A stretch of 64,000 nt of DNA from VXMF01 sp965206775 (GCA_965206775.1 CBDBKU010000002.1:620001-684000), one strand, 5' to 3'; numbered from the stretch's first letter, positions 16,993 through 26,793 are shown. Numbers and translations: made by a program. The notes: generated by a model not told the origin, from the sequence alone.

Positions 16993-19900
16993 TCAAAGGC
17001 CGGCCCGCAGGTATGCGATCACGTCCGCAAGTTCTTGGTCGCTAAGAGCGTCCTCGAGTCCGTCAGGCATCAGCGAGACCGCGGACTCGCGCATGCCCGC
17101 AACGGCGCTCTTCAGAAGGGTGACGTCCTCGACTTCGCCACGCAGGGTGAGAGTTGCCTCGGTTTCGGCGACCAGAATGCCATCGTAGAACCGCCCGTCC
17201 GTGGTTTCGAGCAAGTGGTTTCGGTACCGATCCTCGATAGAGTGGCTCGGATCGAGAATGCTGGTCAGCAAAGTCTCCTTGCTGAGGTTGTTCACCCCCG
17301 AAAGATCGGGTCCGATCCTGCCGCGGGAACTGCGACGCAGGTGACAGTTGGAGCACTCGCGATCGAATGCGATCTTCCCCCGCGCGGGCTCGGCCGCAAT
17401 CTGGACAACACCCAAATGCTCTTCGACCACCTTGTCCCTGTCGCCCGCCCCCAGCTGAAGGCGGCCCTCGATGCGGGTTCGAACTTCGTTGTCGGGGTGA
17501 TTCGCGAGCCGGATGCGAGTGACGGCAGGGATATCGAGGGTCTCGACCCGGCCGTCGATGATCGCGTCGGCAAGCGCCACTGCAAGATCGCGGCGCCGGA
17601 TGAGCAATTCAGCTACGGCGTCACGTGTAGCGGGAGCGTACCCGGGCCAGCCTCCGAGCAGTGCCGGACCGACGCCCGGATCGTCGAAGGATGCGAGGGA
17701 CGTCGCCGCGGCGGTCCGCAGTCTCGGGTCGGCGTCCCCGTGAAGGATCGCCCCGAGTGCGCTCGCCACGTCCTTGTAGTCGCCGCCCCGCGAGACGCGC
17801 ATGGCCAGAATCCTGTGCGCTACGGGGATCCGTCCGTCAGCAGCATCCTCGATTGCCTGTCGCATCCTGGAACCGAGATCGAAGTACTGCGCGATTTCCG
17901 TCGCGGCTACGCGCACGTCTTCGGAATCGTCGCCAAGAAGCAATTCCAGCGACCGGCCCATGCCGCCGGCATCCAAGCGGGCGCCCTTGCGCAGGGAAAG
18001 GCCGTCGGCCATCCCTTCCAGCGCCGCCGTCTTCCAGTCGGCCTGCCGAAGGCTTCCTCCGGCAACGAGCCATCGCAGCAAGAGGTCGAGCTCCGTCGGT
18101 CTGTACCTGGCCGCGATCGTTCGGGCGAAGTCCCGAAGCAGGGCCTGCTTCCCGCTCGACACAGAGCCGAAGAGCTCGGAGCGGCGAATCAACCTCTCAA
18201 GGACGGACACCGCGAATTCCGAGGGTGCGCTGAGTACCGCGACACGGAACCACGGGTCTTCGGGATGCCGCGCAAGAAGATCGCCTAACGCGTCGATCGC
18301 CCGCGTCGATTTCGGGAGGTTGCCCGCCGTGAGCGCGGCTTGGAATGCCACTCGCGGCTCATCATCCCGCGTAGCCGCAAGAACCTGCCGCTCCAACCGC
18401 GGCAGGTGCGCCTCTGCCAGCCTGACTGCGTTCTCTCGAATCGCGGGATGAGCGTCCGAAAGCGCGGCGGCCACTAGATCCGCACCGAGGGAGTCGAGCC
18501 CTTCCAGGATCCACAATGCGTGGAGGCGAGCGCTGGGAAGGCGGCTGCCGCGGGCGAGAGCCTCAAGCCGGGACGCAACCGACGCGTCCTGACGCTCGAC
18601 AAGCAGCCGGTGCGCTGTACGGCGATGCCAGCCGTTCGGATGCTCGAGCAGCACGGCGAGATCCTCGCCCGTTGCCGAACCGAGGTCAACTTCCAAGGAA
18701 CGGTCGCTTCGCGGCTCGTCCGGCACGATCCGGTAGATCCTCCCAAGCGTCTCGCCGGCGCGAAAATCCATGTTCAATCGCTCCTTGACTGCATCGGGGA
18801 TGAACATCGGGTGCTCAAGGTACTGACGGTAGTAGTCGACGACGTAGAGATTCCCGTCCGGCGCGTTCGAGAAGTTCACCGGCCTGAACCAGCTGTCGGT
18901 CGAAGCGAGAAAATCCGAGTCCTCGGGCCATCGGCTAGCGGAGTACGTGGGGCCGGACGGGGTGACGGCGTCGCAGTGGACGAGATTCCCGGCTCCCTCG
19001 CCCACGAAAACCCGACCGGCAAAGTCCTCGGGAAATGTGTCGCCTAAGTAGACAGTTGCGCCGCATGACGCGGTGAAGAATCCTTGCAGCCGCTCGACGC
19101 GACCCGGCTGGGTCTCCTTGTACCGGGCCTGCCTGGCTGCGGTGCGGTCGATCCGCCACTGCTGCGGATTGCTGATCGGGAAGACCGGCGCTGCCGGCCT
19201 GCCGTGGTCGGAAATGTCCTGTTCGGTGCTCTCGACGGTAAGCAGCGGATTGCGGCTCAGGTAGCCCGGAGGAATCACGGTGTGCCGCAGATGCACGGTG
19301 TTGTGGGAAATGAACCAGTGACCCCACTCGTTGTAGGCATGCCCGAACTGCGAATCGCCCGTCGAGGCCTCGGCCAGCCCGCGCAGCGGATGGAACCGAA
19401 ACTCGCGGTTACGGACATTGATTGGCGGGTCGTCCGGGCGTTGCGGGGAAATGACCTGGCCCGGGTAGGAATTGTTCGCGACATAGAACCAGTTGTCCAA
19501 GCCGAGTCGCGGGTTGCTCAGGCGCCCTTCCACATGCGCCAGCGCAAAGCCCGTGTACAGCACTTCGCGTAGGTCGGCCTTGCGATCGCCGTCGAGATCC
19601 TTGAGATAGAGGATGTCAGGCGCCGCAGTCGCGATCAGTCCTCCCTTCCAAGGGGCGATTCCCTCGACTGCGAGGAGACTGTCGGCGAAGACCGTGTGGC
19701 TGTCGATCACGCCATCGGCGTCGGTGTCCTCGAGATACTTGATCCGGCTCAGCGGAGCCGCGCCCTCGTGCGGATCGTCGGGATTGTCGAGCAACTCCGC
19801 CACGTACAAGCCCCCGGACTCGTCGAAAGCCATCTCCACCGGATCAACAACATGCGGCTCGGCTGCGAATAGCTCGATGCGGAAGCCCTCGGCAATCTGG

Positions 19901-20097
19901 AATCTTTCGAGGGCGTCGGCAGGAGCGAGCGGCCTCGTGCCTTCGAATCCGCACGACAGGATGCCCGCGCAGGCCGCTACGAAGCAAGTCGCGAACCGTT
20001 CGCGGCCCCGCACGGATTCGCAGGTGTGAACGCGGTCCGATGCCGCAGCCGACGGCGCGACTCCGCCTCGGCAGGCGGCACGGCAGGGAGATGCCAT
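16993..20097 (-). CDS. Membrane-bound-dehydrogenase-type protein with HEAT repeats and C-terminal heme c (PVC type)
   Basis: About 1,034 residues. The N-terminus carries a possible lipoprotein signal (FATCFVAACAGILSC), then a beta-propeller dehydrogenase-like domain (FQIAEGFRIELFAAEP, FDESGGLYVAEL, DTDADGVIDSHTVF), a helical HEAT-like middle (about residues 500-880), and a C-terminal cytochrome domain with CSNCH and a terminal helix (LSDQELADVIAYLRAGL). This architecture is common in planctomycetes and acidobacteria and is thought to oxidise sugars or related compounds in the periplasm; no substrate is known. The start is uncertain: ATG at 20097 is used, but a GTG about 26 codons downstream (VRGRERFATCF) would place the signal peptide at the very N-terminus. 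Confidence 0.82.
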   Translation of the reverse strand: MASPCRAACRGGVAPSAAASDRVHTCESVRGRERFATCFVAACAGILSCGFEGTRPLAPADALERFQIAEGFRIELFAAEPHVVDPVEMAFDESGGLYVAELLDNPDDPHEGAAPLSRIKYLEDTDADGVIDSHTVFADSLLAVEGIAPWKGGLIATAAPDILYLKDLDGDRKADLREVLYTGFALAHVEGRLSNPRLGLDNWFYVANNSYPGQVISPQRPDDPPINVRNREFRFHPLRGLAEASTGDSQFGHAYNEWGHWFISHNTVHLRHTVIPPGYLSRNPLLTVESTEQDISDHGRPAAPVFPISNPQQWRIDRTAARQARYKETQPGRVERLQGFFTASCGATVYLGDTFPEDFAGRVFVGEGAGNLVHCDAVTPSGPTYSASRWPEDSDFLASTDSWFRPVNFSNAPDGNLYVVDYYRQYLEHPMFIPDAVKERLNMDFRAGETLGRIYRIVPDEPRSDRSLEVDLGSATGEDLAVLLEHPNGWHRRTAHRLLVERQDASVASRLEALARGSRLPSARLHALWILEGLDSLGADLVAAALSDAHPAIRENAVRLAEAHLPRLERQVLAATRDDEPRVAFQAALTAGNLPKSTRAIDALGDLLARHPEDPWFRVAVLSAPSEFAVSVLERLIRRSELFGSVSSGKQALLRDFARTIAARYRPTELDLLLRWLVAGGSLRQADWKTAALEGMADGLSLRKGARLDAGGMGRSLELLLGDDSEDVRVAATEIAQYFDLGSRMRQAIEDAADGRIPVAHRILAMRVSRGGDYKDVASALGAILHGDADPRLRTAAATSLASFDDPGVGPALLGGWPGYAPATRDAVAELLIRRRDLAVALADAIIDGRVETLDIPAVTRIRLANHPDNEVRTRIEGRLQLGAGDRDKVVEEHLGVVQIAAEPARGKIAFDRECSNCHLRRSSRGRIGPDLSGVNNLSKETLLTSILDPSHSIEDRYRNHLLETTDGRFYDGILVAETEATLTLRGEVEDVTLLKSAVAGMRESAVSLMPDGLEDALSDQELADVIAYLRAGL

Positions 20098-20415
20098 TGC
20101 GGGGAATCGTAACCCATCTCCTATGCCGACCCGACCTGAAATCCCAGTACCAGGCGCGAGTCGGAGGACTCGCGCTGCCGAGCCATCGCTCAGGACGGCT
20201 TGCGGCACGAATGGAAGTTACCTGCTTTCGGATGTACGGGCGAGGCAAGACAAGAGAGTTCAAACGCCTCGTCTGCGGACCGTTGCAAGTCCTTGATCGC
20301 TGTGCGGCGGATGACGAGGCTACATAGGATGGGCGAGGCTGGTCCCATGGATTAGCTTGCCTGAGCGCCTAGCGCAATTCGGGATTCCCCTTCGCCCGGT
20401 TCCTTGTCCAGCCGT
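20098..20415. other. Intergenic region, no gene recognised
   Basis: About 320 bp between two minus-strand genes. Short open frames are present in all directions but none has a ribosome site plus family similarity. Confidence 0.4.
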
Positions 20416-21102
20416 TCAAAGACCCAGCGGCTCGAGAGTCGTGGCCACATGGTAGAAATACGTCACGCGGACCGGGTCCAGGCCGGCCTCGGCGCATTGC
20501 TTGTAGTCCACAATGCGCGTCGCCCCGCCCGGCGACTGCCGGACGACTTCGCCAACGCCGAGCGCGAATCCGATCTGAATCTCGGTCATCCCGATGTCCG
20601 CCTCTCCGTTCGCTGCCCTCGTCCACATCTCCTCGGTCCAGTGATCGTAGATTTCCCGGGGGTCCTTGACAAAAAAGATGTCGTCGACGTACACCCGCTC
20701 GGGCGTGCCGATGGGAAACGATGCCTCGCGACCGTCCTTGTCAAAGACCAGCACTGCTTCGCCGTTCCGCACCGCCACGGAGACAGGTACGATCTTCTCG
20801 AGCGGGCCGAACAGGCGATTCTCGGGCTGGTAGCTCCACCGGTAGCCCTCCTTCACCCAAAGCGGCTTGCCGAGGAGCTTGCGACGGGCAGACTCCAGGT
20901 CGGTTGCATAGGACTTCGGCACGAACGCGAACACGTCCGCGGGCAGCTCGATCTTCTTGACCTCGGGCTTCTGGTCAACGCTGGCGAGACGGTTGCGCTC
21001 GTAGAAGTGGTATCCGACATACAGGGCTCCGAGCGCCAATGCGACCTTAACGCTGAGACGCACCCAGAAAAACAACTCTGAGAACGCGGACTTCGATTCC
21101 AT
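20416..21102 (-). CDS. Membrane-anchored protein of unknown function
   Basis: 228 residues with one N-terminal transmembrane helix (about 10-30: FFWVRLSVKVALALGALYVG). The soluble domain that follows presumably faces the periplasm. I do not recognise the family. Notable features are a basic/acidic segment after the helix and several aromatic residues (YRWSYQPENRLFGP, IYDHWTEEMWT). It is the last gene of a probable minus-strand cluster aroB-menG-this gene, 48 bp behind menG. It could be cell-envelope related; there is no direct evidence. Confidence 0.75.
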   Translation of the reverse strand: MESKSAFSELFFWVRLSVKVALALGALYVGYHFYERNRLASVDQKPEVKKIELPADVFAFVPKSYATDLESARRKLLGKPLWVKEGYRWSYQPENRLFGPLEKIVPVSVAVRNGEAVLVFDKDGREASFPIGTPERVYVDDIFFVKDPREIYDHWTEEMWTRAANGEADIGMTEIQIGFALGVGEVVRQSPGGATRIVDYKQCAEAGLDPVRVTYFYHVATTLEPLGL

Positions 21103-21150
21103 CGCTCGACCTCCCGGCCGGCACCGCGGCCCGCCTATTGGCGATTGCGG

Positions 21151-21927
21151 CTACCTGTACGCAAGATACAGCACGCTGACGCCGCCCGTCAGCGCGTGGA
21201 GGTCGACACGGGTGAATCCCGCTTCGACAAGCATCGCGCTGATCGCTTCCGGGGCGGGAAAGCGCTGCACGGATTCCTGCAAGTAAGAGTACGCTCGGCC
21301 ACTTCCCGAGATCGCGTTGCCGAGTCGGGGCAGGACATGCTGGAAGTACGCGTTGAACGCCCCCCGCCAGAGCCTCGACCTGGGTTGGGAGAATTCGAGG
21401 ATGGCCAGACACCCTCCGGGCGCAAGGAGCCGTGCGAACTCCTCCGCGCCGCCCCGGTAGTTCGCCAGGTTTCGAAAGCCGTAGGCGATCGCGATCAGGT
21501 CCAAGCAGCCGTCGCGGAGTGGCATCCGAGATGCATCGGCCTCTGCGAGCAGAGGAGGCAGCCCGGTGCGACGGACCTTCTCGGCGGCCCGGCGGAGCAT
21601 GGGCCGGCAGAAGTCGGAACCCAGAACCGCCGGCCGGCCGCCGGGATGATAGCGCCCGCGCTCGCGCTCCAGGGCGATGGACAAATCGCCCGTGCCGCAG
21701 CAGAAGTCGGCAATTCGCGCTCCTTCCTTCCTCAGATACGGCCGCACGGCCTGCACCAATCGCCATCGCCAGTAGCGGTCGACCTGGCCCGATAGAAGGT
21801 GGTTGAGCAGATCGTATCTGGGTGCCACCCGCCCGAACATCTCGCGCACCACGCGAGAGGCCCCGGCCTCGTCCCCCGGCTCGATGCCCGCAGGCGCGGC
21901 ACCGGGCGCCGTTTGTTCGCCGCTCAC
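21151..21927 (-). CDS. menG: Demethylmenaquinone/ubiquinone C-methyltransferase
   Basis: 258-residue SAM-dependent methyltransferase of the UbiE/MenG family, which methylates the quinone ring in the last step of menaquinone (and a late step of ubiquinone) synthesis. Family marks include MFGRVAPRYDLLNHLLS near residue 30, the SAM-binding segment IADFCCGTGDLSIAL, YGFRNLANYRGG and a C-terminal GGVSVLYLAYR. The genome context does not separate ubiE from menG activity; acidobacteria use menaquinone, so menG is preferred. Its start lies 3 bp after the aroB stop, so the two are probably translationally coupled. Confidence 0.93.
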   Translation of the reverse strand: MSGEQTAPGAAPAGIEPGDEAGASRVVREMFGRVAPRYDLLNHLLSGQVDRYWRWRLVQAVRPYLRKEGARIADFCCGTGDLSIALERERGRYHPGGRPAVLGSDFCRPMLRRAAEKVRRTGLPPLLAEADASRMPLRDGCLDLIAIAYGFRNLANYRGGAEEFARLLAPGGCLAILEFSQPRSRLWRGAFNAYFQHVLPRLGNAISGSGRAYSYLQESVQRFPAPEAISAMLVEAGFTRVDLHALTGGVSVLYLAYR

Positions 21928-21930
21928 GCG

Positions 21931-23040
21931 CTACACCGCCGCCGCTTCCCGGGTCCCGAACGCTTGGATCGCGTGCTCCGTCGCCTCGATGACGAGATCT
22001 CGCGGCGGGTCCAGTTCCTCGCTCACTCGCCCGATCCCGTCTGCCAGCACGAATCTGGCCCGGCCGCCGACCGACTTCTTGTCTCCTGCGATCCGGGCGG
22101 CAACACGGCGAGCGTTCACGTTGCCAAGTCCCGAAAAGGCGGCGTATCCCAGCACGACGCCTTCGATGCGTTCGCGATCGGCCGGCTGCAGCCGGCCCCG
22201 CAATTCGGACAGCCGGGTGGCGGCGATCATGCCGAAAGCCACCGCCTCGCCATGCAGCAAGAGGCTGTACTCCGTCTCGGCCTCGAGCGCATGCCCCAGG
22301 GTGTGGCCGAAGTTCAGGATGCGCCTCAGGCCGCCCTCGCGCTCGTCAGCGCGGACAACATCGGCCTTGATTCGCACGGACGCCTCGATCATGTACTCGA
22401 CCGCGGCTTGGTCGCGCCGAAGGACGGCGTCCCGGTGATTCTCCATGAACTCGAACAACGCCTCGCTCCGGATAATCCCGTGCTTGACGACCTCCTGCAG
22501 GCCGGCCCGGTACTCGCGATCGGGGAGCGTGTCCAGCGACCGGGGATCGATCAGCACCAATCCGGGTTGATGGAAGGCCCCCACGAGATTCTTGCCGCTC
22601 GCCAGATTGACGCCGGTCTTTCCGCCAACCGAGGCGTCGACCTGCGCCAGCAGGGTCGTCGGGACTTGGATCACGTCGATCCCGCGCATGTAGGACGCCG
22701 CTACGAATCCGCCCACGTCACCCGCGACACCCCCGCCGACCGCGACTACGGCGCTAAGACGGTCAGCACCCGCGCGATGCATGGCCAAGCACAATTCCTC
22801 GACCGTCTCGAGGCGCTTCCGTGGTTCGCCTAGCGGAGTTGCAAGAAGGGTCCAGTCACGTCCCTCGAGTCCGGCACCGATGCGGTTCCCCAGGCAGTTC
22901 CAAACGGTCTCGTCCGCAATGACGAAAAGCCTGCGCTGGCCTAGCACTTCCCGCGCAGCGTGACCGATCCGGGCCAGCGCACCAGCTTCGATGCGAACGT
23001 CGTAGGTCCCGCCGCTCGTCTCGACCCGCACGAGCCGCAT
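21931..23040 (-). CDS. aroB: 3-dehydroquinate synthase
   Basis: 369-residue shikimate-pathway enzyme converting DAHP to 3-dehydroquinate, with NAD and a divalent metal as cofactors. Visible motifs include GGGVAGDVGGFVAASYMRG, VPTTLLAQVDASVGGKTG, and the metal-site region KHGII...RILNFGHTLGHALE...HGEAVAFGM. The start at 23040 is well placed (MRLVRVETSGGTYDVRI). It leads a minus-strand cluster with menG and a membrane protein, and is divergent from nadB with only about 85 bp between them. Chorismate from this pathway also feeds menaquinone, which may explain the pairing. Confidence 0.96.
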   Translation of the reverse strand: MRLVRVETSGGTYDVRIEAGALARIGHAAREVLGQRRLFVIADETVWNCLGNRIGAGLEGRDWTLLATPLGEPRKRLETVEELCLAMHRAGADRLSAVVAVGGGVAGDVGGFVAASYMRGIDVIQVPTTLLAQVDASVGGKTGVNLASGKNLVGAFHQPGLVLIDPRSLDTLPDREYRAGLQEVVKHGIIRSEALFEFMENHRDAVLRRDQAAVEYMIEASVRIKADVVRADEREGGLRRILNFGHTLGHALEAETEYSLLLHGEAVAFGMIAATRLSELRGRLQPADRERIEGVVLGYAAFSGLGNVNARRVAARIAGDKKSVGGRARFVLADGIGRVSEELDPPRDLVIEATEHAIQAFGTREAAAV

Positions 23041-23125
23041 GATTCCCTTGTACCATGAGCCTCTGCGGCAGGACCTCCTGGTGCGTCTTCGAGCTAGGCC
23101 GGGCGGATCCTGCCGTCCGGCTCGC

Positions 23126-24703
23126 ATGGAAACCGATTTCTTAGTCATTGGAGCCGGCGTGGCCGGCCTGAGCGCCGCGATCGAGGCCGCCGCCGGAGGG
23201 CGGGTTCTTGTCCTGACGAAGGACCGCCTGACCGAATCGGCAACCGAGTACTCCCAAGGGGGGGTAGCGGTCGCTCTGAGCGACGAGGACGAAGTGCGCC
23301 TGCACGAGCAGGACACGTTGCTGGCCGGCGCGGGCCTCTGCGATCCGAAGGCTGTGCGAGCGCTTGCCGAGGCGGGTCCCGAACGGATCCAGCGGTTGAT
23401 CGAATGGGGCGCGGAATTCGATAGCCACGGAGGGAACCTGACGTTTTCCATCGAAGGCGCCCACAGCGTGAATCGAGTGCTCCACGCGGACGGAGACTCC
23501 ACTGGCAGGGAAATCGCTCGCACTCTCTTTCGAAAGGCCCAGTCCATCGAAGCCATTTCGTTCCGGAGCTTCTCCTCGGTCGTCGACCTGCTCGCTCGCG
23601 ACGGGGCGGCTTGCGGGGCCATCGCATGGAACGAAGAGGACCGCACGCTCGTGCCCGTCTACGCACGCTCCGTGCTGATCGCTACTGGCGGAGTTGGCCG
23701 GATCTATCGAGAAACGACCAACCCGGACGTCGCGACAGGCGACGGCGTGGCAATGGCCTACCGCGCAGGGGCAGTCATCTCGAACATGGAGATGGTCCAG
23801 TTCCACCCCACGGCGCTATTCCTGGAGGGCGCTCCCAGGTTCCTGCTCTCCGAGGCGCTCCGAGGCGAGGGGGCTGTCTTGCGGAACGCCGACATGCAGC
23901 GCTTCATGTCGCGCTATCACGAGAGCGAGGAACTCGCGCCGCGCGACATTGTCTCGCGAGCGATCGTCAGCGAACTCGCGCGGCTGCGCAAGGGGCCGGT
24001 GTACCTCGATCTCACGCACTTGTCCGACGGCTACGTCCGCAAGCGATTCCCGCGCATCTACAGGACCTGCCTGCTGTACGGAGTTGACCTCGAGGTTGAG
24101 CCCGTTCCGGTCCATCCTGCCGCCCACTACGCCATGGGGGGCGTCTTGACCGGGTTCGATGGCGCTACGAACCTTCCGCGGCTTTACGCAGCAGGAGAGG
24201 CGGCCTGCAACGGAGTCCATGGCGCCAACCGCCTGGCGAGCAATTCGCTCCTCGAAGGGCTCGTCTTCGGAGCCAGGGCCGGAGAGAGCATGCGCGAGCA
24301 CGCCGGCACGCCCGTGCCGCAACCGCCCATCCGCCGCCGCCGCACGGCCAGCGCGCTGCCCGGCAACGCCATCGCGAACCTCCGCCATCTCGCGTGGCGG
24401 CACGCGGGAATCACCCGCTCCGGGGATGGCCTCCGTGCAGGCCTGGAGCAGCTGGACTTGCTGTCCACCCTCTTCGAGAAAGGCCTTTCCCGCAACAGCC
24501 GCCACGGCTTCGAGACCGACAACATGTATCAAGTCATCCGGCTTGTCGCGCGCTGCGCGCTCGCCCGGGAAGAGAGCCGCGGCGGGCACTACCGGACAGA
24601 CTACCCCGACACGAGACCTGCATTCCGCAAGCACTCGCGCATCAGGCGGGGCCAGCAAGTGCGCTTCATGGAAGTGGGCATCGAGTCGTCCGGCGACGGC
24701 TAG
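23126..24703 (+). CDS. nadB: L-aspartate oxidase
   Basis: 525-residue FAD enzyme that oxidises L-aspartate to iminoaspartate, the first step of de novo NAD synthesis. It has the N-terminal dinucleotide fold (DFLVIGAGVAGLSAAIEAA), the YSQGGVAVAL segment, substrate-loop residues in HPTALF and LLSEALRGEGA, the HPAAHYAMGG motif, and the C-terminal helical domain ending around HYRTDYP. It is divergent from aroB. No nadA or nadC lies next to it. The ATG at 23126 begins exactly at the FAD motif and is preferred over longer in-frame starts. Confidence 0.95.
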   Translation: METDFLVIGAGVAGLSAAIEAAAGGRVLVLTKDRLTESATEYSQGGVAVALSDEDEVRLHEQDTLLAGAGLCDPKAVRALAEAGPERIQRLIEWGAEFDSHGGNLTFSIEGAHSVNRVLHADGDSTGREIARTLFRKAQSIEAISFRSFSSVVDLLARDGAACGAIAWNEEDRTLVPVYARSVLIATGGVGRIYRETTNPDVATGDGVAMAYRAGAVISNMEMVQFHPTALFLEGAPRFLLSEALRGEGAVLRNADMQRFMSRYHESEELAPRDIVSRAIVSELARLRKGPVYLDLTHLSDGYVRKRFPRIYRTCLLYGVDLEVEPVPVHPAAHYAMGGVLTGFDGATNLPRLYAAGEAACNGVHGANRLASNSLLEGLVFGARAGESMREHAGTPVPQPPIRRRRTASALPGNAIANLRHLAWRHAGITRSGDGLRAGLEQLDLLSTLFEKGLSRNSRHGFETDNMYQVIRLVARCALAREESRGGHYRTDYPDTRPAFRKHSRIRRGQQVRFMEVGIESSGDG

Positions 24704-24952
24704 CGCCATGAAATCGGCATTCTCCGCCGGTCGATATTGCCTGAAGCCCAGCTGCACGCTGGCGCAGCGTTTCGTTCGTCTCGCTGAGGCAACGGCTTGC
24801 GCGCGGCTGGCAGCAGCGCCCGCCGACGCCGATGGGAAGCAGACACCCCGGTCATCGCGCCCGAAGCTTCTGGATGAGGGCAAGGACCAGCCCCGCGTCA
24901 AGTTGGAGGAAGGCGAGCCCAATCGCGCATCCGACAGGACGCTCCGCCAGGC

Positions 24953-26197
24953 TCAGGCCCACAGACCGCGATGCGCCTCGAGTCCCCGCACCGCCCTCTC
25001 GACGTGCTCGCGTGTGTTGTAGATGTGGGGGCACAGGCGGAAGCCGCCGGCGGTCGACCCGGCGATGCCAAAGTCGTCGTACATGGCTTCGAATAGCGCC
25101 TGGCGCCTCTCCGGCTCCACTTCCACGATACACACGCCTGCGCTCAGTGCCTTGTCCCCTGGCGTGATGAGTCGGGCCCCGATCGAGTCCAGGGACTGCT
25201 TGAGCACGGAAGCGAGCTCGCGGACGCGGGCTTCGACTTTCGCAGTACCGATCGAGGCGTGGAATTCGGCGGCCACCCCCAGCGCGCTGAGAGCAGCGTC
25301 GTCCCGTTGGCCCATGGACTCGAACTTCCGAGCGCCCACAAGCTCCGTGTCCGCAGTAGAGCCCCATCCCGGGGCCACGGTGCCGGGCCAAATGCCCTCG
25401 ACCCTTTCGCGGCGGACGTAAAGCAGCCCGACTTCCTTCGGTCCGCAAAACCACTTGTGCGCGCTCGCCGCATAGGAATCGCAGCCGAGTCCGTGCAGAT
25501 CGACTTGGAGCGCCCCCCACGTCTGGGCACCGTCCACATGGACATGGACCCCCGAGCGGCGCGCGACGGAGCAGAGCTCGCGAACCGGCAGCAGTATACC
25601 GCTGATGTTGGAAGCGTGAGTCAGCGCCAGCACGCGGGTATTCGGCGTGAGCGCGCGAAGAAACGGCTGGATCAAATCATCCGGATCGGAGGGACTCGCC
25701 GGAACGGTCACTGACCGCACCGTGAAGCCCCGGCGGCGCGCCCGTACCGCCCAGGCGACATTGTTGGTCGGGTGATTCTGGTCCCAGATCACGACTTCGT
25801 CTCCGGCTCCCAGATCGAGTCCGTTGTTGATGATGTTGTTCGCTTCGCTCGTGTTGCGAACCAGCGCGACCTCGTCCGCCTCGGCGCCAAGCTGACCAGC
25901 CACGAGCGCTCGCGCGGTTTCACGGTCGCCTGCGAAACGCTCGCGATTCTGGAACGAGCAGTCGACATCGATCGACCGGGTTAGGTCCGTCACCGATTGC
26001 GCGACACTGCCGGGCGACGGACACAGGTTCGCCGCGTTCATCGGCACCCGCTCTTCCCGGAAAGGGAATAGTCCCCGAATTCCCTCCCAGGACGTTTCGC
26101 CCGCCTCGGCGGCGCCCGCCCTGGGAGGGCTGCCGGCCAGGGCCGACGCTATCGCGACGCCGCCCAGAAATTCCCGTCTATTTGTGTCCGTAGCCAT
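24953..26197 (-). CDS. Exported class V PLP aminotransferase (isopenicillin-N-epimerase-like)
   Basis: 414 residues. A Tat-type leader (NRREFLGGVAIASALAG) precedes a fold-type I PLP enzyme of the cysteine-desulfurase/epimerase class. The cofactor region is visible: NTSEANNIINNG, HVDGAQTWG, and the Schiff-base Lys in SAASAHKWFCGPK-like context. The residue before the Lys is His, as in this class. No desulfurase-type catalytic Cys loop is obvious, so epimerase, lyase or aminotransferase activity is more likely. Export of a PLP enzyme by Tat is plausible because the cofactor is loaded in the cytoplasm. The upstream open frame runs into a murB-like remnant and is not part of this protein. Confidence 0.85.
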   Translation of the reverse strand: MATDTNRREFLGGVAIASALAGSPPRAGAAEAGETSWEGIRGLFPFREERVPMNAANLCPSPGSVAQSVTDLTRSIDVDCSFQNRERFAGDRETARALVAGQLGAEADEVALVRNTSEANNIINNGLDLGAGDEVVIWDQNHPTNNVAWAVRARRRGFTVRSVTVPASPSDPDDLIQPFLRALTPNTRVLALTHASNISGILLPVRELCSVARRSGVHVHVDGAQTWGALQVDLHGLGCDSYAASAHKWFCGPKEVGLLYVRRERVEGIWPGTVAPGWGSTADTELVGARKFESMGQRDDAALSALGVAAEFHASIGTAKVEARVRELASVLKQSLDSIGARLITPGDKALSAGVCIVEVEPERRQALFEAMYDDFGIAGSTAGGFRLCPHIYNTREHVERAVRGLEAHRGLWA

Positions 26198-26299
26198 CCT
26201 GGTGGGAGCGTAGCAGATGCTCCGGTCCGGCGTGACTCGGATGGCCGGAGGGACCGTGCGTTTTGCCGCTACTCTCGGCCCGGGTTGCGCAAGCGTCGA

Positions 26300-26471
26300 G
26301 GTCGCGGCGCACCGCCGCATGTCGCGCCCTCTCGAGTCACGGTGCCCGAGACGATCCGCCGTGCAGCACAAGGCCGGCACGCGAAAGCCCCCACCCGGGC
26401 CGACGGCGTCGCTACCATTGCCCGGCAAGTGGAACGGAACGCCGGTTTCGCGCGCCGCGATGCATGCCATG
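26300..26471 (-). pseudogene. Fragment of murB (duplicated, degenerate)
   Basis: Read on the minus strand, this stretch encodes AARETGVPFHLPGNGSDAV and CTADRLGHRD. The intact murB about 2.3 kb away has AARETGVPFYLLGDGSNVV and YTADRLEYRD. The nucleotide match is also clear over roughly 125 bp (for example AACGGAACGCCGGTTTC in both). Similarity fades beyond about 26300. It corresponds to roughly residues 50-110 of MurB, lacks the rest of the gene and cannot be functional. It is in the same orientation as the intact copy. Confidence 0.8.
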
Positions 26472-26616
26472 CCGGGCCATCCGGACGGGGCTGGCAGGCT
26501 AGCGATCAGGCCGTCGCGTAGGAGACGAGCCGAAGGCGCACTGATTCCGAGGAAGTTCCATCATGTCTGCCGCCTCAGCGCGATATTCGAATGCCGGACC
26601 GGACGTAGTCGGACAG

Positions 26617-26793
26617 ATGGACAAGCGGATAGCCTGCTAGGACTTCGACACCGACGATTCCATCGACGATAAGAACGAGATGTCGGCTGAAGAGGTTGCG
26701 CGTATCGATGAGTCATGGCAGAGAATCGAACGAGGGGAAGAAGAAACGGATTCTTTGGAGGAGCTTCAGTCGGCTTGTGAGTTGGACGATTGA
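26617..26793 (+). pseudogene. Remnant of an antitoxin-like gene
   Basis: An in-frame reading from ATG 26617 is interrupted by TAG at 26638-26640 and continues to TGA at 26791-26793. The last 37 codons (from ATG 26680: MSAEEVARIDESWQRIERGE, ending SACELDD) are acidic and helical, like the tail of a RelB/addiction-module antitoxin. It overlaps the RelE-like remnant by 17 bp, an arrangement typical of toxin-antitoxin pairs. The family assignment is weak on its own and rests mainly on the partner. Confidence 0.5.
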
